A DNA stretch of 64,000 nt from Novosphingobium sp. SG919 (GCF_012932495.1 NZ_JABCNG010000003.1:310001-374000), one strand, 5' to 3'; counted from the first letter of the stretch, positions 1 to 8,607 are shown. Notes: generated by a model from the sequence alone, not told the origin. Made by a program: numbers and translations.

Positions 1-774
1 GTCGAGGATGGTGGAAAGCCCGCCCAGGCCTTGCGCGCCGATGCCCAGCGCGTTGACCTTGTCGAAGATTTCGATGCGCAGGCGCTCGATATCGGTCTGG
101 GGCCCGCGCAGCTTGAGCTGGGCCATGTCGATCGGCTCCATCAGGGCTTTCTTGGCCAGCAGCACGCAGTGTTCGGCCGTGCCGCCGATACCGATGCCCA
201 GCATACCCGGCGGGCACCAGCCGGCGCCCATCTGCGGCAGCATTTCCAGCACCCAGTCGACGATCGAATCGCTGGGATTCATCATCTTGAACTTGGACTT
301 GTTCTCGCTGCCACCGCCCTTGGCCGCGACATCGACCGTGATCGTGTTGCCCTTGACCATCTCGACGTGGAGCACGCAGGGCGTGTTGTCGCGCGTGTTG
401 CGGCGGGTGAACGCCGGATCGGCCAGGACCGAGGCGCGCAGCTTGTTATCGGCATTGAGATAGGCGCGGCGCACGCCTTCATCGACCACGTCCTGCAGGG
501 ACTTGTCGGATTCCAGGCGGCAATCCTGGCCCCATTCGATGAACACGTTGACGATGCCGGTGTCCTGGCAGATCGGCCGGTGACCTTCGGCGCACATGCG
601 GCTGTTGGTCAGGATCTGGGCGATGGCATCCTTGGCGGCGGGGCCCTGTTCGGCCTCGTAAGCGTCGCCCAAAGCGCGGATGTAATCCATCGGGTGGAAG
701 TAGCTGATGTATTGCAGCGCATCGGCCACGCTTTCGACCAGATCCGCTTCCCGGATCGTCACCATTTCCGCCAT
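1..774 (-). CDS. Class I fumarate hydratase, N-terminal part (runs off the window)
   Basis: Iron-sulfur fumarase that interconverts fumarate and malate in the TCA cycle. The visible 258 residues are the N-terminal half of a protein that is usually about 500 residues. The motif GHRPICQDTG near residue 68-77 holds a cysteine expected to bind the [4Fe-4S] cluster, and the glycine-rich GIGIGGTAEH stretch is typical of the class I (FumA/FumB/TtdA alpha) fold. The ATG at 774 opens MAEMVTIREADL. The gene is cut by the window edge, so its C-terminal domain cannot be judged. It is divergent from the gene at 943. A tartrate dehydratase alpha subunit is a less likely alternative. Confidence 0.9.
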   Translation of the reverse strand, partial: MAEMVTIREADLVESVADALQYISYFHPMDYIRALGDAYEAEQGPAAKDAIAQILTNSRMCAEGHRPICQDTGIVNVFIEWGQDCRLESDKSLQDVVDEGVRRAYLNADNKLRASVLADPAFTRRNTRDNTPCVLHVEMVKGNTITVDVAAKGGGSENKSKFKMMNPSDSIVDWVLEMLPQMGAGWCPPGMLGIGIGGTAEHCVLLAKKALMEPIDMAQLKLRGPQTDIERLRIEIFDKVNALGIGAQGLGGLSTILD

Positions 775-942
775 CGCAATTTCGCTCCTGCTACAGCATT
801 CTGCCAATGTCCCTTACGCGCCGATCAACAGCATGCAAGACGCTTGGCGCAAGGCGGGCAATATTCTAGAGACGCTGGCAACCCATGGCGTGTGCGCTTG
901 CGAAGGCCGGCCCACGCACCCGGAACTTGATGAGGAACACCG

Positions 943-1542
943 ATGAGCGTGGCAGTAGCTGAGGCAGCAGAGACGGGAATGGTGCGCGAGCGCAAGGCCA
1001 TGATCGAAAGCCAGCTGCGCGTGAGCGGCGTGAACGATCCGGCCGTGCTGGCCGCCTTTGCCGCCGTGCCGCGCGAGGATTTCGTGCCGGCGGATCGCCG
1101 CCCCGTGGCCTATATGGACCGCGCCGTGCCTCTGGGCGATGGCACCGTGCTGGCCCCCGCGCTCACCCACGGGCAGATGCTGATCGCCGCGGTTCCCGTT
1201 GCCGGTGAACGCGCGCTGGTGGTGGGCAAGCCCGGCACCTATCTGGCCGCGCTGCTGCGCGAACTGGGCCTGGTGGTCACCGTGGCAAGCCCGGCCGACG
1301 ACCTGGCCGCGCTGGGCCAGTTCGCGCTGGTCCTGGTCGACGGTGCGATCGAGCAGACGACGCCGGCACTGGAAGCCGCCGTGGCCGACGATGGCCGCCT
1401 GGTGACCGGCCTGGTCGAACGCCGCGTGACGCGGCTGGCGCTGGGCCGCAAGACCGCCGGCCAGGTGGTCCTGGCCGCACTGGGCGATGCCGACTTTGCC
1501 GTGCTGCCCGAATTTGCCGCCCCCAAGGGCTGGAGCTTCTGA
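943..1542 (+). CDS. Protein-L-isoaspartate O-methyltransferase-like protein, probably inactive
   Basis: 199 residues. The N-terminal half keeps the family pattern: RKAMIESQLRVSGVNDPAVL, then VPREDFVP, then PLGDGTVLAPALTHGQML. The SAM-binding motif I is degenerate (ALVVGKPGTYLAALL where active enzymes have an acidic residue and GxGxG). The segment between motif I and the later strand is much shorter than in active Pcm. I infer loss of methyltransferase activity. It ends 5 bp before tolC. A pcm-like gene followed by tolC and a DUF2497/popZ gene is a known alphaproteobacterial arrangement, so a role tied to envelope or secretion genes is possible. Naming it a working Pcm would be unsafe. Confidence 0.85.
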   Translation: MSVAVAEAAETGMVRERKAMIESQLRVSGVNDPAVLAAFAAVPREDFVPADRRPVAYMDRAVPLGDGTVLAPALTHGQMLIAAVPVAGERALVVGKPGTYLAALLRELGLVVTVASPADDLAALGQFALVLVDGAIEQTTPALEAAVADDGRLVTGLVERRVTRLALGRKTAGQVVLAALGDADFAVLPEFAAPKGWSF

Positions 1543-1547
1543 AACCC

Positions 1548-3011
1548 ATGACCGAGCGGAGCCGGTGGCGCGCGGCAGCGGCCGGAACCTGCCTGGCGGC
1601 AATGCTCGCCACGCACGGTGCCCCGGCCCGGGCGGATGATCTGCGCAGCGCGCTCACGGCGGCCTATCAGACCAACCCGGATCTGCAGGCGGCGCGCGAC
1701 AACTTGCGCGCCACCGACGAAAACGTGCCGATCGCCCGCGCCTCGGCCCTGCCCTCGCTTTCGGGCAGCGTCAGCTACAACGAATATGTCGACAAGGGCG
1801 GCTCTTACTTTTCCACGAGCTATCCCGACCGGGTGGTGGGCCTGGGCGCCACTGCCGGCCTGCCGCTCTATCGCGGCGGGGCGGTAAAATACGGCATTCG
1901 CGCCGCCGAAACACGGGTGGATGCGGGCCGCGCCAGCCTGCGCGGCACCGAATCGAGCGTGTTCACCAGCACGGTGACGTCGTACATGGACGTGATCCGC
2001 GACGCCGCGATCGTGGGCCTGCAGAAGAACAACGTGCAGGTTCTGGAAGTCAACCTTCAGGCCACCAGCGACCGGTTCGAAATCGGCGACGTGACCCGCA
2101 CCGACGTGGCGCAGTCGCGCTCGCGCCTGGCGCTGGCGCGGGCCAGCCTGCGTTCGGCCGAAGCCAACCTGGTGGCCAGCCGCGAAACCTATGTGCGGGT
2201 CATCGGCCATGTGCCCGGCACGCTGGAAGCGCCGCCGCCGCTGGTGGGCATGCCCGCCAGCGTGGAAGACGCGGTGGACTATGCGCTGGACAACAACCCC
2301 GACCTGATCGCCGCGCGCGAGGCCAGCAAGGCAGCCGGCTATGACGTGAAAGTGGCCGGCGCCAGCCGCCTCCCCACCGTTTCGGCCAGTGCATCGACCA
2401 ACAGCACCAATTACCTGAGCAGTTATCTGCCCGGCGTGCCCAATTCCTATCGCAACATGGTGGCGGGCCTGACCGCCTCGATCCCGCTGTTCCAGGGCGG
2501 CGCCCCGGCAGCCCGCGTGCGCCAGGCCCAAGCCTCGCAAGGCGCGACGATGGAGCAGGAAATCGGCACCGAGCGTGCGGTGATCGCCACGGTGCGATCG
2601 GCCTGGTCAGCCTGGCTGGCGGCCAAGGAAGTGATCGCGCTCAACCAGACGGCAGTGGATGCCGCGGCGCTGAGCCTTGAAGGCGTGCGCGCGGAAAACA
2701 CCGTAGGCAACCGCACGATCCTCAACATCCTCGACGCCGAGCAGGAATTGCTCAACGCCCAGGTGCAACTGGTGACGGCAAAGCGCAACGAATACGTGGC
2801 CGGCTTTGCCCTGCTTTCGGCGATGGGCAAGGCCCAGGCCAAGGATCTCGGGCTGGACGGCGGCACGCTCTATGATCCGCAGGCGAACTATGAACGCGTG
2901 CACAACCGCATCTGGGACTGGGACAGCGATCCGCAGCCCACGGCGCACGCAACCGCCACGGTTGACACCCCTGCCCAGGATGCGACAATCCCGGATCAGC
3001 CGCTGCCCTGA
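1548..3011 (+). CDS. tolC: TolC-family outer membrane channel protein
   Basis: 487-residue outer membrane efflux/type I secretion channel subunit. A signal peptide ends near residue 29 (APARA before DDLRSAL). Two repeats of the OEP domain follow, the first beginning LRSALTAAYQTNPDLQAARDN and the second around VEDAVDYALDNNPDLIAARE, each leading into beta strands (LPSLSGSVSYNEY; LPTVSASASTNS) and long coiled-coil helices. Family members trimerise and dock on RND or ABC pumps and export drugs or proteins. The C-terminal proline- and threonine-rich tail is not conserved. It follows the pcm-like gene by 5 bp and precedes popZ by 44 bp, so all three may share one transcript. Confidence 0.93.
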   Translation: MTERSRWRAAAAGTCLAAMLATHGAPARADDLRSALTAAYQTNPDLQAARDNLRATDENVPIARASALPSLSGSVSYNEYVDKGGSYFSTSYPDRVVGLGATAGLPLYRGGAVKYGIRAAETRVDAGRASLRGTESSVFTSTVTSYMDVIRDAAIVGLQKNNVQVLEVNLQATSDRFEIGDVTRTDVAQSRSRLALARASLRSAEANLVASRETYVRVIGHVPGTLEAPPPLVGMPASVEDAVDYALDNNPDLIAAREASKAAGYDVKVAGASRLPTVSASASTNSTNYLSSYLPGVPNSYRNMVAGLTASIPLFQGGAPAARVRQAQASQGATMEQEIGTERAVIATVRSAWSAWLAAKEVIALNQTAVDAAALSLEGVRAENTVGNRTILNILDAEQELLNAQVQLVTAKRNEYVAGFALLSAMGKAQAKDLGLDGGTLYDPQANYERVHNRIWDWDSDPQPTAHATATVDTPAQDATIPDQPLP

Positions 3012-3055
3012 CCGGGCGGTTTGCGGCAACGTATTGCAGAACTTGGGGGATTAGA

Positions 3056-3631
3056 ATGCGTCAGGCCGGTGAACCTTCGGTCGAGGAAATTCTCGAATCG
3101 ATCAAGAAGGTGATCGCCCGTGACACGCGGGGCGAGGCACCAGCCGCGCAGGCCCCGCGTGCGCCGATGTCTGCCGCGGCGGCGGCTGCCGCCATTGCCC
3201 CCGCGCTTCAGGCCCAGGCCGGGCGCGAAGGCGCCGCAGCCCCGCGCGCTGCCGCCAATCCCGCGATCGCGATGAACCGCGCCGCCAGCCCGGCCGACGT
3301 GCTGGACCTGACCGACGTGGCCGCGCAGATCATGGGCGAGTATCGCAAGCCGGCGGCCGAAGCCGAAGCGCCGGTCGGCGAGGACGACGAGGAAGCGCTG
3401 GTGCCGCAGGAAGCGGCCGCATCGATGCGCGATTCGCTGGCGGCGCTGGCCATGCTGGCCCAGCCCGGCGCCCAGCCGCAGATCGTGCGGTCGGGCGAAA
3501 CCTCGCTGGAAGGCATGGTGCGCGACATGCTGCGCCCGATGCTGGCGCAATGGCTGGAACGCAACCTGCCGGTGATGGTGGAAAAGATGGTCGCCGCCGA
3601 AATCGCCCGCATTGCCGGCAAGCGCGGCTGA
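3056..3631 (+). CDS. popZ: PopZ-like polar organising protein (DUF2497)
   Basis: 191 residues. It has the three-part layout of alphaproteobacterial PopZ: a short N-terminal helix for client binding ([16 protein letters not shown], residues 8-23), an alanine/proline/acid-rich middle without obvious fold, and a C-terminal helical oligomerisation block (residues 150-188, [20 protein letters not shown] then [13 protein letters not shown]). In Caulobacter, PopZ forms a polar network that holds ParB-parS near the pole. A GGGGGA Shine-Dalgarno precedes the ATG. Its TGA overlaps the next ATG (TGATG). The window also holds three parS-like sites, which fits an origin-proximal segregation region. In related genomes valS usually follows; here it does not. 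Confidence 0.88.
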   Translation: MRQAGEPSVEEILESIKKVIARDTRGEAPAAQAPRAPMSAAAAAAAIAPALQAQAGREGAAAPRAAANPAIAMNRAASPADVLDLTDVAAQIMGEYRKPAAEAEAPVGEDDEEALVPQEAAASMRDSLAALAMLAQPGAQPQIVRSGETSLEGMVRDMLRPMLAQWLERNLPVMVEKMVAAEIARIAGKRG

Positions 3632-4011
3632 TGGGCGAAAAGACGCGCGCGAAAGACATTGCCGAAGCAGAAGGCACGCTGGCCAAGCTGGGCGGCTTTG
3701 CCACGCAGCGGCACATCTTCATCTGCGCCGATTCCGACAAGGACAAATGCTGTTCGCACAAGGAAAGCGACGCAGCCTGGTCTTTCCTCAAGAAGCGGTT
3801 GGGCGAACTCAAGCTGGGCGGCGGGCAAGGCGTGCTGCGCAGCAAGGTGGGCTGCCTGCGCGTGTGTGCGGCAGGGCCGGTGGCCGTGGTCTATCCCGAA
3901 GGGGTCTGGTATCATTCCTGCACCCCGCCGGTGCTGGAACGGATTATCCAGGAACACGTGATCGGCGGCGTGCCGGTGGCGGAATACCGCCTAAACCCGC
4001 CCGGTTCCTGA
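3631..4011 (+). CDS. Thioredoxin-like (2Fe-2S) ferredoxin
   Basis: 126 residues. Five cysteines can be seen: C32, C40 and C41 in the segment [13 protein letters not shown], and C75 and C79 in VGCLRVC. That spacing is typical of the thin (thioredoxin-fold) [2Fe-2S] ferredoxins, in which four of the cysteines bind the cluster. The C-terminal block [19 protein letters not shown] is also characteristic. The ATG overlaps the stop codon of popZ, so translation is probably coupled. Its electron partner cannot be inferred from the neighbours. It sits where valS follows popZ in many relatives. Confidence 0.85.
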   Translation: MGEKTRAKDIAEAEGTLAKLGGFATQRHIFICADSDKDKCCSHKESDAAWSFLKKRLGELKLGGGQGVLRSKVGCLRVCAAGPVAVVYPEGVWYHSCTPPVLERIIQEHVIGGVPVAEYRLNPPGS

Positions 4012-4031
4012 TCGAGGGCGTCGCAGGCGCC

Positions 4032-4111
4032 ATTCGACAAGCACAGGGCGAACGGGGAATGGCTCAGCCCCTGGTGCTGAAATCCGTTCAGGCTGCGCCT
4101 GTCGAAGCCCC
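4032..4111. repeat. REP-like inverted repeat, diverged copy
   Basis: An imperfect palindromic unit with arms beginning TTCGACAAGCACAGGGCGAACG (as two parts) and ending with CCGTTCAGGCTGCGCCTGTCGAAG-type sequence. It matches the better conserved copies at 61613-61693 and 63933-64000. It lies between two convergent genes. Such TTCGACAAGCTCAG elements are widespread intergenic palindromes in proteobacteria; no function is assumed. Confidence 0.7.
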
Positions 4112-4119
4112 CGCGCGCG

Positions 4120-5520
4120 CTATCGCAGCAAGGCGAGCACGCTCTGCCCATCACGGCGCGGCCAAGCCCAAGTGCAGAGCGCGAGGACCAGGGCGTTGAG
4201 GAAAAGGCCGATCAGGCCGGGATTGATCCCGCCCAGGCTCCAGCCGGCAAAGCGCGCAGCAAGGATGAACACCGCTGCAACGGCGATGCCGGCGATGACG
4301 CCGCGCGCGCCGGCGCGGCCGGTCCACAGCGCCGCCAGGAAGCCGGGCAGGGTCTGGACGATGCCGAAATAGAACACGGTGTTGAGCGTGGCGAGCAGCG
4401 GCACCTGGGCCAGCGCGCCGGCGGCAGACAGCGCGATGAACAGCGCGGTGATGGCCTTGGCCCAGCCCTGCTGCGCCGCGCCATCCAGGCCGGGCACCAG
4501 ATTGCGCGTGATCAGCGGGGCGATGGCCAGGCACACGCTGGAAAGAATGACGAGGCCGGCCAGCACCACCGCCGCCATGACCACGCCCATGGCCCAGCCG
4601 GGCAGGAGATGCTGCGCGGCGGCCAGGAACACGAAATCGGGCTTGTCGAGCGGCAGCCCGATCTGTCGCACGAACACGGCCACGGCCATCAGCAGCGGAA
4701 ACATCACCATATAAAGCGGCGCGGCGGCCTGGGCGCGGGCAATGGCTTGGGGGCCACGCGCGGCGAACAGGAACGCCCAGTTCTGCGGGATCATGGCAAA
4801 GCCCAGCGCCTGAACCGCAATGGTGCTGAGCGCAAAGGGCAAGCCCACCGGCACTTGCGGGGCCGCGGCCACCTGCGGCGCCGGCCCTGCCGGCCCCTGA
4901 AGCGCCGGCCAGTGCACCAGCGCCAAAGCGCCGACCAGCAGGATCGTGCCGAGCATCAGCGCATCTTTGAGCACTGCCACGAACGCCGCCGCCCGCAAGC
5001 CGGCCAGCGCGACATAGGCAAAAGTGACAAGGCCCGCGCCGGCCAGCAACAGCGGCATGGATGCCGCCGGCGCCAGCGCGCCCAGCACCAGGCGGATGCC
5101 GGCAAACTGCATCGTGCCGATCGGCAGCAGCAGCGCCATCGCCCCCACCGCAATCACGCGTTCGAGCAGGCGGCTGCCGAAATGGGCGGCGAAGAAATCG
5201 GGAATGGTGACGGCGCCATAAAGGTTGCCCGCCCGCCAGATCCACGGGCCGAGCACCGCCAGCACCGGCGCGGCGAGCAGGATATAGCCGAAGAACCACA
5301 CCACGAAGCCTTCGCCCCCGGCATAGACCCCGCCGGGAAAGCCCAGCATCGTGGCGATCGAATAGGTTTCCCCCACGCTGAGGAAAAAGAACAGGATTGC
5401 ACCCAGTTGCCCGCCAGCCACGAAGAACGCGCGCGGGCCGGCGGCATGGGCCGCCCCCCGCCGCGCCCACAGGGCAACGGCCAGCGACAGCGCCATCACG
5501 GCCAGGAACGCCGCGATCAT
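4120..5520 (-). CDS. Sodium:solute symporter family transporter
   Basis: 466-residue integral membrane protein of the SSS (SLC5-like) family with about 12-13 hydrophobic segments. Typical features include FFVAGGQLGAILFFFLSVGE near the N-terminus, where the family carries its sodium-coupled transport signature, and the loop YGAVTIPDFFAAHFGSRLLE. The chosen ATG at 5520 overlaps the stop of the upstream DUF3311 gene (ATGA); a longer reading frame exists but would overlap that gene entirely. DUF3311 genes are known companions of SSS symporters. Being in an operon with a P1-family peptidase suggests uptake of small peptides, amides or amino acid-like solutes; the substrate cannot be read from the sequence. 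Confidence 0.88.
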   Translation of the reverse strand: MIAAFLAVMALSLAVALWARRGAAHAAGPRAFFVAGGQLGAILFFFLSVGETYSIATMLGFPGGVYAGGEGFVVWFFGYILLAAPVLAVLGPWIWRAGNLYGAVTIPDFFAAHFGSRLLERVIAVGAMALLLPIGTMQFAGIRLVLGALAPAASMPLLLAGAGLVTFAYVALAGLRAAAFVAVLKDALMLGTILLVGALALVHWPALQGPAGPAPQVAAAPQVPVGLPFALSTIAVQALGFAMIPQNWAFLFAARGPQAIARAQAAAPLYMVMFPLLMAVAVFVRQIGLPLDKPDFVFLAAAQHLLPGWAMGVVMAAVVLAGLVILSSVCLAIAPLITRNLVPGLDGAAQQGWAKAITALFIALSAAGALAQVPLLATLNTVFYFGIVQTLPGFLAALWTGRAGARGVIAGIAVAAVFILAARFAGWSLGGINPGLIGLFLNALVLALCTWAWPRRDGQSVLALLR

Positions 5521-5696
5521 GGCAGCACGCCCCGTTGGCGCCACCACAGCCAGGCGCTGGTCAGCGGCGCGCAGGCAAACAGCGCCCAGATGCGCGCGCC
5601 GATGCCCAGGAATACGCCCGGCCCATGCGGCACGGCCAGCACCGCCAGCAGGACCAGCGCCACCGGCACCGCCAAGGTGAGCAGCGCGCGCGCCAT
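5517..5696 (-). CDS. DUF3311 small membrane protein, symporter partner
   Basis: 59 residues with two hydrophobic segments (LLTLAVPVALVLLAVLAVPH and IWALFACAPLTSAWLWW). Small DUF3311/YhdT-like proteins are regularly encoded directly ahead of sodium:solute symporters and may help assembly or activity. Here the stop codon overlaps the symporter's ATG by 4 nt, and the ATG at 5696 is 5 bp after the peptidase stop codon, so the three genes form one tight operon. Confidence 0.75.
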   Translation of the reverse strand: MARALLTLAVPVALVLLAVLAVPHGPGVFLGIGARIWALFACAPLTSAWLWWRQRGVLP

Positions 5697-5701
5697 CGCC
5701 T

Positions 5702-6847
5702 TCACTTTTGCGGCTGGGTGGACGCTAGGGCAGACCAGGTGGGCACGGCCCAGCCGGCCGGCGCGCTGGCCGCATGCACCCCGCGCGCAATGGCGCGGGC
5801 CAGGGTATCGGCGGCCACGGCCCCCACAGTCAGCACGGCCAGGTCGCGCGGGCCCGACACGGCGATCCGCCCGGTGCACAGCGCGAACACGACATCGCCA
5901 TCGAACGGCGTGTGCACAGGGCGAATCGCCCGCGCCAGGCCGTCCTGGGCCATGATCGCCACGCGCTTCATCTCGTCTGCCGTCAGATCGAGATCGGTGG
6001 CGACGCAGGCGATGGTGGTGTTTTCGCGCGGGGCGGGCAGCTTGGTGCCGCCCCATTGTTCGGGCCCCACGCGCGCCGCAATCGGGCCCAGGCCGCCGAA
6101 TTCATCGCCCATTTCAAAGGCGCCTGCCCAGAAATGGTGCGTGCCGGGCACCAGCGTGGACCCCAGCGCATTGACCGCGACGATCGCGCCCACGGTGACG
6201 CCATCGTGGGTGAGCGTGGAGGCAGACCCCAACCCGCCCTTGAGCGCTCCGGCCGTGGCGCCATAGCCCGCCCCGGCGGTGCCCAGCGCGAATTCGGGGC
6301 CGGCGGCCGCCAGCGCGGCAATGCCCAGGTCGCGATAGGGCGGCTCGGTGCCCCAGCGCTTGTTGCCGCCATTGCCCAGGTCATAGAGAATCGCGGCCGG
6401 CACGATCGGCGAGACCGGCACGCCCTGGCTGGCCAGTCCGCCATAGCCGATGCCCCGCGCGCCCAGGTGCGCCGCCACGCCATCGGCCGCCGCCAAGCCC
6501 CACGACGATCCGCCCGAAAGCACCACGGCGTTGCAGGCATGGACCAGGTTGTGGCTTTCCAGGGCATCGCTTTCCCGCGTGCCGGGGCCGCCGCCGCGCA
6601 CGTCGATCGCGGCGGTGCTGAGCTTGTCGGCCAGGATCACCGTGGTGCCGGTGCGCACGGCGGCATCGTGCGCGCAGCCCACGGTGATACCGGCCACATC
6701 GGTGATCAGGTTGCGCGGGCCGGTGCGGCCGCCCTGGCCGCTGGGCACAGGCTGGCTGGACCGGGGGCCGGCGGCCACCGCCCTTGCGCCGCCGAGCGCC
6801 AGCGGCGCGGCGATTCCCGTGGAAGCAAGCACTTGGCGGCGGTTCAT
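5702..6847 (-). CDS. P1 family (S58/DmpA-NylC type) N-terminal nucleophile hydrolase
   Basis: 381 residues. The ATG at 6847 starts MNRRQVLASTGIAAPLALGG, a Tat-like or Sec signal sequence, which implies export. The mature part has P1-family features: NLITDVAGITVGCA, then GGGPGTRESDAL, then VVLSGGSSWGLAAADGV, and AIVAVNALG. Family members cleave themselves to create an N-terminal Thr or Ser nucleophile. In NylC the site is Asn-Thr; here ENTTIACVATD places Asn276-Thr277 at that position. Known members hydrolyse beta-amino or D-amino peptides, or nylon oligomers. It is the first gene of an operon with DUF3311 and an SSS symporter, suggesting periplasmic hydrolysis coupled to uptake. The substrate is unknown. 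Confidence 0.88.
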   Translation of the reverse strand: MNRRQVLASTGIAAPLALGGARAVAAGPRSSQPVPSGQGGRTGPRNLITDVAGITVGCAHDAAVRTGTTVILADKLSTAAIDVRGGGPGTRESDALESHNLVHACNAVVLSGGSSWGLAAADGVAAHLGARGIGYGGLASQGVPVSPIVPAAILYDLGNGGNKRWGTEPPYRDLGIAALAAAGPEFALGTAGAGYGATAGALKGGLGSASTLTHDGVTVGAIVAVNALGSTLVPGTHHFWAGAFEMGDEFGGLGPIAARVGPEQWGGTKLPAPRENTTIACVATDLDLTADEMKRVAIMAQDGLARAIRPVHTPFDGDVVFALCTGRIAVSGPRDLAVLTVGAVAADTLARAIARGVHAASAPAGWAVPTWSALASTQPQK

Positions 6848-6914
6848 CGGGGCACTCCGGGCTGGACAGAATGCGTCCAGTTGCCGCGTGGGCCGCCGCG
6901 CGGCAAGGTGATTT

Positions 6915-7214
6915 TCAGGTGTCGTCCCAGTGCGAGCTGTCGAGCCGGTCCTCGATGCTTTCATCGTGGCCCGTGCCGCTGGACAGGAACACCAGGCCCA
7001 TCAGCGCGGCCATCAGCATCATCGTGATCCCCACCCCCAGCGAAGTGGCGATATAAAGGTGGATCGAGACAAGGCCCAGGCCCGCATAGAGCCAGGCATC
7101 GACCGCCACGATGACCACCAGCGTGGCCAGGCCCATCCAGCGCATCAACCAGCGATAGCGCGCCCAGGCATGCGCCGCGGTGTATGGGTCATCCAGAGGA
7201 GACCGGTTGGCCAT
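6915..7214 (-). CDS. Small two-TM membrane protein
   Basis: 99 residues, function not recognised. Two hydrophobic helices are visible (LATLVVIVAVDAWLYAGLGL and a second, YIATSLGVGITMMLMAALMG followed by LVFLSS), with an acidic, hydrophilic C-terminus (DESIEDRLDSSHWDD). The start at 7214 is favoured over the ATG at 7220 because the GGGAG ribosome site is about 8 nt upstream of it. The gene is divergent from the CBS protein gene. Confidence 0.7.
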   Translation of the reverse strand: MANRSPLDDPYTAAHAWARYRWLMRWMGLATLVVIVAVDAWLYAGLGLVSIHLYIATSLGVGITMMLMAALMGLVFLSSGTGHDESIEDRLDSSHWDDT

Positions 7215-7330
7215 CGTCATTTCTCCCAAGCAGCCATGCCTACAGGAAGGCCCTTGCCGCGCAACCGGAACGTGGCATGATTGTAGGTGGAGGCGGGACC
7301 AACTGCCCCAAGGGGAAGAGGAGACAACCG

Positions 7331-7762
7331 ATGACCATTGCACGGTTGATGGCCGGACGTTCCGGCGAAGTCTGGTCTGTCCATTCGCAAGACACGGTGG
7401 CCGATGCCGTCGAGATTCTCAGCCGGCACAGAATCGGTGCCCTGCCGGTCCACGACGGCGACAGTGCCGTTGCCGGGATCTTTTCCGAACGCGACGTGAT
7501 TCGCGCGCTGACGGCGCACAGCGAAGATGCGCTGCGCCTGCCGGTGAGCGCGGTGATGACGGCCCCGGTGGTGACCGTCACGCCCGAGACATCGGTGATG
7601 GAGGCCCTGGCCTTGATGACCCGGCGCCGGTTCCGCCACCTGCCCGTGCTGGAAGACGGGCGCATGGTGGGCTTCATCTCGATCGGCGACCTGGTGAAAT
7701 ACCGGATCGACCGGATCGAGGCCGAAGCCGACGCGATGCGGGTCTATATCCAGTCCGCCTGA
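7331..7762 (+). CDS. Tandem CBS domain protein
   Basis: 143 residues made of two CBS motifs forming one Bateman module: first around SVHSQDTVADAVEILSRHRI through GIFSERDVIRAL, second around VVTVTPETSVMEALALMTRR through GFISIGDLVKYRI. Such stand-alone modules bind adenine nucleotides and act as small sensory proteins. The ATG at 7331 follows a good purine-rich site (GGGGAAGAGGAG). No enzyme domain is attached and the neighbours give no clear partner. Confidence 0.88.
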   Translation: MTIARLMAGRSGEVWSVHSQDTVADAVEILSRHRIGALPVHDGDSAVAGIFSERDVIRALTAHSEDALRLPVSAVMTAPVVTVTPETSVMEALALMTRRRFRHLPVLEDGRMVGFISIGDLVKYRIDRIEAEADAMRVYIQSA

Positions 7763-7783
7763 GCGGGCTTTGGGCATGAAAAA

Positions 7784-7888
7784 CCCCTCCCGCTTGCGGG
7801 AGGGGCTTGGGGAGGGCGTATTGGCCCGGCCCTTTTTCCCGACGTGCCCTTCCAGGCCCCTCCCGCAGGCGAGAGGGGGGAAGAGGGG
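7784..7888. repeat. Pair of GC-rich palindromes between CBS gene and trcR
   Basis: Two related hairpins. The first (7784-7805) is a perfect 10-bp stem, CCCCTCCCGC / GCGGGAGGGG, with a two-base loop. The second (7857-7878) repeats the left arm and has one mismatch on the right. Both are followed by GGGGCTTGG-like sequence, so the unit is duplicated. They sit between convergent genes and may act as transcription end points, although neither has a clear T run. Similar short palindromes are common interspersed repeats in proteobacteria. Confidence 0.6.
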
Positions 7889-7896
7889 CTTGGGAC

Positions 7897-8607
7897 TTAG
7901 CTGTCGGAGATGCCTTCGGCGCGGCGCGCTTCGAGCCAGGCCATGGCTTCGGCGTGCTGGGCGGCTTCCGAAGCGGCCTTGGACTGGGCCTCGCGCTGGG
8001 CGCGCAGCTCCTCGATCAGGGCGTCGCGATCCGAACCCAGGCGATCGGTCACGGCGCCTTCGTCCTCGGCCGGCACGCCGGCGCGCTTGGACGCCTTGCT
8101 TACCAGCATGTCCAGCTCGCGCTGCGAGCACAGGCCCAGGGTCACCGGGTCCTTGGGATTGATATTGGCGATGTTCCAGTGGCTGCGATCGCGAATCGCG
8201 GCGATGGTGGTGCGCGTGGTGCCGATCAGCTTGCCGATCTGCGCGTCGGAAATTTCCGGGTGGTGGCGCAGGATCCAGGCGATGCCGTCGGGCTTGTCCT
8301 GGCGCTTGGACACCGGCGTATAGCGCGGGCCCTTGGTGCGGCTGACGGCCAGCGGTGCGCGCTGCATCTTGAGGCGGTATTCGGGATGCTCTTGCCCGCG
8401 ATCGATTTCGCTCTGGCTCAGTTCGCCCGAATGCAGCGGGTTGCGGCCCGTGTACTTGGCGCCGGCCAGATCGTCGGCCATGGCCTGCACTTCAAGGATA
8501 TGCAGCCCGCAGAACTCGGCAATCTGTTCGAACGTCAGTGCCGTATTGTCGACAAGCCACGAAGCAGTGGCATGCGGCATCAGCGGATACGTGGGCTGGT
8601 TGCTCAC
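7897..8607 (-). CDS. trcR: Cell cycle transcriptional regulator TrcR (DUF1013)
   Basis: 236 residues matching the alphaproteobacterial DUF1013/TrcR family: MPHATASWLVDNTALTFEQI near the N-terminus, FCGLHILEVQAMADD, then a helix-turn-helix-like region HHPEISDAQIGKLIGTTRTT, and RSHWNIANINPKDPVTLGLC. TrcR-type proteins are studied as conserved regulators of cell-cycle gene expression in this class. The C-terminal 50 residues are a charged, alanine-rich helix that could be a coiled coil. It stands alone on the minus strand with its own upstream region. The family assignment is confident; its targets are not visible here. Confidence 0.88.
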   Translation of the reverse strand: MSNQPTYPLMPHATASWLVDNTALTFEQIAEFCGLHILEVQAMADDLAGAKYTGRNPLHSGELSQSEIDRGQEHPEYRLKMQRAPLAVSRTKGPRYTPVSKRQDKPDGIAWILRHHPEISDAQIGKLIGTTRTTIAAIRDRSHWNIANINPKDPVTLGLCSQRELDMLVSKASKRAGVPAEDEGAVTDRLGSDRDALIEELRAQREAQSKAASEAAQHAEAMAWLEARRAEGISDS

